Positions 13,495 through 13,813 of a stretch of 13,813 nt of DNA are shown piece after piece (position 1 is the stretch's first letter; every line of letters begins with the position of its first letter). The stretch lies in the NCBI GenBank assembly GCA_005884825.1, contig VAZT01000204.1:1-13813 (forward strand), written 5' to 3'. The DNA comes from Alphaproteobacteria bacterium. GTDB lineage: Bacteria; Pseudomonadota; Alphaproteobacteria; ATCC43930; CGMCC-115725. Position numbers and translations under genes: made by a program. The notes beneath the pieces are model-generated. The model was given only the letters and a program-made list of their open reading frames with translations. It searched no databases and had not been told where the DNA came from.

Positions 13495-13813
13495 ATGGCA
13501 GAGTCGAGACAAGCGGGATCGCACGGCGCAAAGCAGCCCGAGGGCTCAATCCAGGAGAACCGCCGCGACACCGCGGACGACCGAAATCGGGGAGCCGGCA
13601 GCCAAGCCGCCCAACCGCAGGCCGCCCAACGGCAAGCCGAACGCCTTGCCGAACTCGGCCAGCAAGGGTTGCGGCAAACGGCCGACGCTTCGACAGCCGC
13701 CGCGGGCGCTGCCCAGCGCTCAGGCTCGGCGGTGGCCGAATGCACGCAAGAGATCGCGGCGGCATGGGCGCGCTACGCCGAGGAGGTGATGCGGCATACC
13801 TCCGAGGCGAGCC
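13495..13813 (+). CDS. Phasin-like protein (3' end beyond window)
   Basis: Start of a probable phasin (Phasin_2-like), a protein that coats polyhydroxyalkanoate granules or has related surface roles. From ATG 13495 the frame is open to the window edge, 106 codons. GGAGG at 13485-13489 sits 5 bases before this ATG; an alternative in-frame ATG lies at 13483. The first 60 residues are a low-complexity, hydrophilic Gln/Ala/Arg/Gly region (for example AAQPQAAQRQAERLAELGQQ), after which comes TQEIAAAWARYAEEVMRHTS, which matches the amphipathic core seen in alphaproteobacterial phasins. The long disordered N-terminus is unusual. The rest is off the edge, so the family call rests on this one segment. 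Confidence 0.65.
   Translation, partial: MAESRQAGSHGAKQPEGSIQENRRDTADDRNRGAGSQAAQPQAAQRQAERLAELGQQGLRQTADASTAAAGAAQRSGSAVAECTQEIAAAWARYAEEVMRHTSEAS

Noticed and set aside
13490..13789. 99-codon Arg/Pro-rich frame at the right end
   Set aside because: It is a different frame of the phasin-like gene, which has the better ribosome site and a recognisable core segment.
1..13813. tRNA, rRNA, CRISPR array, transposase or prophage genes
   Set aside because: None seen on either strand; no repeat array and no characteristic proteins.

Overview
The window is about 13.8 kb of GC-rich, densely packed chromosomal DNA. Its gene content fits an alphaproteobacterium: a phasin, a Prx6-type 1-Cys peroxiredoxin, a fused mannose-1-phosphate guanylyltransferase/mannose-6-phosphate isomerase, RmuC, and Liv-type branched-chain amino acid permeases. 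I cannot name the genus from sequence alone. I see no tRNA, rRNA, CRISPR array, insertion sequence or phage gene. The codon and base style looks uniform, so this reads as ordinary chromosome rather than an island.

Layout. (1) Bases 1-3327, minus strand: a three-gene unit transcribed right to left. It encodes a secreted serine carboxypeptidase (family S10), then LivH, then LivM, which runs off the left edge. The genes are separated by only 7 bp and 1 bp, which suggests that peptide trimming in the periplasm is coupled to uptake of branched-chain amino acids. (2) Bases 3455-4122, plus strand: a short-chain dehydrogenase broken by an out-of-frame internal deletion that removed its catalytic Tyr-Lys. 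(3) Bases 4141-6820, plus strand: a small lipoprotein, followed by a compact trio of MECR-like enoyl reductase, SAM methyltransferase and hot-dog thioesterase. The trio is joined by two ATGA stop/start overlaps and looks like a small acyl-CoA or acyl-product pathway. (4) Bases 6829-8121, minus strand: rmuC. (5) Bases 8319-8927, plus strand: a second methyltransferase, ending 1 bp from a convergent VOC/glyoxalase-like gene (8929-9288, minus). (6) Bases 9459-11143, plus strand: a MATE-type efflux gene, also broken by an out-of-frame internal deletion, behind an elaborate 5' leader, and followed by a possible 40-residue small protein. (7) Bases 11155-13319, minus strand: the peroxiredoxin and the ManC-type bifunctional enzyme. 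(8) From 13495, plus strand: the start of a phasin-like gene that runs off the right edge.

The most interesting element is the leader of the MATE gene (about 9459-9692). It has a good sigma70-like promoter and a predicted transcript start at or next to an ATG. Three mutually exclusive pairings follow: an early stem, an antiterminator and a terminator with a T tract. A short reading frame runs through the first two segments, and a further hairpin covers the likely Shine-Dalgarno sequence. This is the architecture of a ribosome-sensing attenuator for an efflux pump. The two broken genes (dehydrogenase and MATE) share the same kind of lesion: a clean internal loss with a frame change and well-preserved sequence on both sides. 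This could be recent gene decay or an assembly error.
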